In this document: piece by piece, positions 61,337 to 64,000 of the stretch
Numbering within the stretch: the first letter of the stretch is position 1
How the letters are laid out: the number at the start of each line of letters is the position of its first letter
Assembly: GCA_950022655.1 (NCBI GenBank)
Contig: OX465584.1
Span: forward strand, 30,818,988-30,882,987
Direction of reading: 5' to 3'
DNA: 64,000 nt
Source: Alentia gelatinosa
Lineage: Eukaryota > Annelida > Polychaeta > Phyllodocida > Polynoidae
Position numbers and translations under genes: made by a program
Notes under the pieces: generated by a model
Told to the model about the DNA's origin: nothing
What the model saw: the letters and a program-made list of their open reading frames with translations, nothing else
Databases searched by the model: none

Positions 61337-64000
61337 CTGCAATGTGCACGTATGACGTTATGAGTATGTGATAGGATCTGCACCGTCAGATTAATACGTA
61401 TACACGATACGGCCACACCTTTCTGTTAAGTCACGTGTTACACCACTCCCAAAATTCCCGTCTCTTCAAACAATTTAGTAAAAATGCTTTAAATCTTAAA
61501 AGGTAGGACAAAAAGCTGCGTAAAAGAATGGTTATCTTGATTAGCACACTTCAGGCAAAAAGTGTATACAGTATCTAGATTGAGTTGTTTATTTCCCATA
61601 GAGTGGGTGTGCTTGTTAGACAATGTATTCATGCTAATATCATAAAAGAGTCTTAGTCCAAGTTAAACATCCGGTATAAGTGTACGTTATGTTATATCAA
61701 GTACGAGCGATAGTCAACAACAGATTATAATACCCAAAAATTCATTAAGACAATTAAATCACAAACATCTTATCAAAACCGAAGCTTGAAAAGCAGGATA
61801 AAATAAGAAATGAAAAAGCTTCTACATAAATGAAAATAAAAATTCACATTTATACTTTTTCAAACGTAATTGTACAAAAAATAAAAATTCACAATTATAC
61901 TTTTTCAAACGTAATTGTACAAAAAGTATGAACTAATCGGTGAGGAGAATTCCTAAAAACACATATAGTGTGGTTGTACATCCTTAGGTGAACAAAATCC
62001 TACTGCTTGGAAAATAAAATTAAAAATCAATATCGTACCAATACATACTTTCTGTGGATACGTTATAAACATAATATTGCAATTTGTTTTCCTTTTAAAA
62101 CATCGGAGAAGATCTCAATGTGATTCACAGAAAGATAAGCCCAGGTACGAGATGTTGATGAGGGCCATGATGACCAAACTTCCACGTGGTAATCCATATA
62201 TGACAATATCTAGCCTTATACGTTACAACACAAACAGCTCCTTATCAGATACATAGAGATGTATAGCACATAGTTCATGGTCAAAGAACACAAACCAAAG
62301 GCAGTGGAGAATGAATCGGTAGGGAATACCTATGTGACATTCCAGCCCATAGAGAGTATATACATGTATGTTGCCATACAGGAGTTTCCGCACCCACTGG
62401 AGGCTGGTGAGAGCCGCTCGTGGTGAGAAGCGCCCTCCATGACTGACAGAATTAATGTTAGTTTACACGTGCTTCTAACCTACCCTCACATACCTACAAT
62501 CAATCAAGTCTCATGGACACGTGCCAAAGTCGAAATGACAAAAGAAAATATCAACTGTTGTGATTTTCCATCCAATCTGGGTTTGAATTATAAGATGTTT
62601 TGAATGAGTACTAGTAATTTTACGCAATGCCAGTAATAATCTATATTCATTCTTGTTCCGGTTTGTCACAGAGCTGTTATTGCCAGTCTTCTTAATCTAT
62701 ATTCATGGCGTGACAGATGGGTAAAAAAAACAGGATTTAAGACTAAATTGAATTTCTTAAAAATAAAATAAAACAGCAGCATCCCTCCAGGAGCAGCTCG
62801 GCAGTTACACTGTCCCACTTCCCACCAGAGGGCGGGGCGTGACGTCAGCTGTAATGAGCTGCTCAGTGCTGGGCGGGGGGGGGGGGGGGGTTGACGTAGG
62901 AGTCTCAGAGCCTGAAGAGCACCTCAGCCATTACAATGCCTCTCCAATACTTGCTTTATGATAGAGTGAATTTCGAATCCGTGGAATTCCCCTTTCGAAA
63001 AGTTAAATTGGAAAACTGCCAACCAATTTGTATGAATAGTTATATAAAGTAACGTCTATGGGAAATAGAAAAAAACCTAAAATATTACAAACACATGGAG
63101 AGAGGGAGGATTATACTCTTGAATCGTGCCTTTTTTTAAGAACATGCTTACATTCTAAACTGTGCCATGTTGAATTATGTAAGTTGTTCTATTATATGCA
63201 ACTTTATCTGAATGGGTCTTACTTCTTTTTGAATTGTTTATTCTGGGTAGCAACCAAATACAGGTTATTGTTCGTTCAACAAAAGGTCAGAAAGTACAGC
63301 TCTAAACATCAGCAAGATTCATCTGTAAGTTACTGATCATGGACATTTACATTTTTAGAGAGAACTGTACTGTTTCATAGTGTACATCAACAAGTGTCTC
63401 ATGTTATAATGTGTATGGAATGTTTTGAGACAATGAATTGTAAAGTTCGAAAACGAAAGAATCATCATTGGATCAGTAAGGTTAAAGAAATAAAATATTT
63501 TGTAATGATCTACAAATTGTTGTTAAACCATGTCTTGGCATTGTTTAGGAAAATAAAACCCTTAGTAGCAAAATTAAAAAGATTCTAGTTGGTGTCTTGA
63601 GCGAATGAATGCGTGGGAGTTAACATAATAGGGCAATATGGACTATACATCTTTGAGTTATAGTTGTTAATCTACGTAAATTGTATAAATATGTATAACA
63701 AAATAAAATGATTTGCGGTGAGAGGAGATTGGATGTGTGTCTTATGAGACTTACAACAATTAGGAAACGCTGACTATATGTGTTTAGCAAATTGTTATTA
63801 AACTATGGAATTTCCATAAATGTTCAGCAAAAGTAAAATGTCCTGCAGTGAGAAGGCTGGGTGGATGGCACGTGTAAACCAGACAAAGAATCTACGGGTT
63901 GGTCGTGCGGGACTTAACACTAGACCATACACACCTTTTCATTTCATCTGATGGCCGTCTGCAATGAGCCAAGCAATGACAACAGCATGTACTAGGGACG
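61337..64000. other. Upstream NCKAP1 intron sequence; no exon found
   Basis: The exon at 61336 starts in mid-codon, so at least one more exon must lie upstream on the minus strand. None was recognised to 64000. Contains a duplicated 50-bp unit near 61840-61927 and a G-run near 62872-62890. Confidence 0.55.
61840..61927. repeat. Two-copy tandem duplication of about 50 bp
   Basis: Unit with AAAAATTCACAATTATAC and TTTTTCAAACGTAATTGTAC occurs twice with one difference. Recent simple duplication in an intron. Confidence 0.9.

Noticed and set aside
62390..62460. Possible upstream NCKAP1 exon on the minus strand
   Set aside because: The translation has only a chance-level resemblance, and no donor in the right phase was found.
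1..64000. CRISPR array, prokaryotic operon or integrated virus
   Set aside because: Tandem repeats here lack spacer-repeat regularity and cas genes, host genes are spliced animal genes, and all RT sequences belong to non-LTR retrotransposons without capsid or envelope genes.

Overview
The window is nuclear DNA of an invertebrate animal. It is AT-rich, its genes are split by introns of 0.1-6 kb, and it carries LINE, SINE and MITE-like repeats. The gene set (DEG/ENaC channel, SLC51A/OST-alpha, NCKAP1), the repeat types (CR1/L2-like LINEs, tandem TCAAGGTCA-bearing repeats, small palindromic hairpins) and the absence of vertebrate repeats suggest a lophotrochozoan, perhaps a mollusc. That assignment is an inference. 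No prokaryotic operon, CRISPR array or rRNA gene was seen.

Layout. (1) 705-13458, minus strand: a DEG/ENaC-type sodium channel gene. Ten exons fit together in phase for 774 codons and run off the left edge before the second membrane segment. It has a 17-nt microexon and a 1,143-nt exon that adds a large N-glycosylation-rich extracellular insert. Its introns hold two dead LINE reverse-transcriptase fragments and a foldback element containing degenerate telomere-like repeats. (2) 13.5-16.8 kb: intergenic sequence with a 19-bp tandem repeat and a palindromic hairpin. (3) About 17.06-22.28 kb, plus strand: a nearly full-length but mutated non-LTR retrotransposon. It encodes a NADAR-domain ORF, an SGNH-esterase ORF that overlaps it by ATGA, and an endonuclease-reverse transcriptase ORF. 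It lies inside a second copy of the telomere-like foldback element. (4) 23444-33505, plus strand: a complete seven-exon SLC51A (OST-alpha)-like solute transporter of 415 codons. Its 6.3-kb fourth intron carries a 1-kb inverted repeat full of nuclear-receptor-type half-sites, with nested MITEs between the arms. (5) 34.3-39.1 kb: intergenic sequence with G-runs. (6) 39158-61336, minus strand: the last 20 exons (about 810 residues) of NCKAP1/Hem/Kette, a WAVE regulatory complex subunit. The first roughly 320 codons should lie beyond the right edge.

The DEG/ENaC gene and the transporter are divergent with the LINE between them; the transporter and NCKAP1 converge. Nothing suggests that the three host genes act in one pathway. 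The most unusual items are the NADAR+SGNH+EN/RT retrotransposon, its nesting in a telomere-like element whose uninterrupted copy lies 11 kb away, and the DEG/ENaC channel with its giant insert. Exon borders below were read by eye from GT/AG sites, phase continuity and family motifs.
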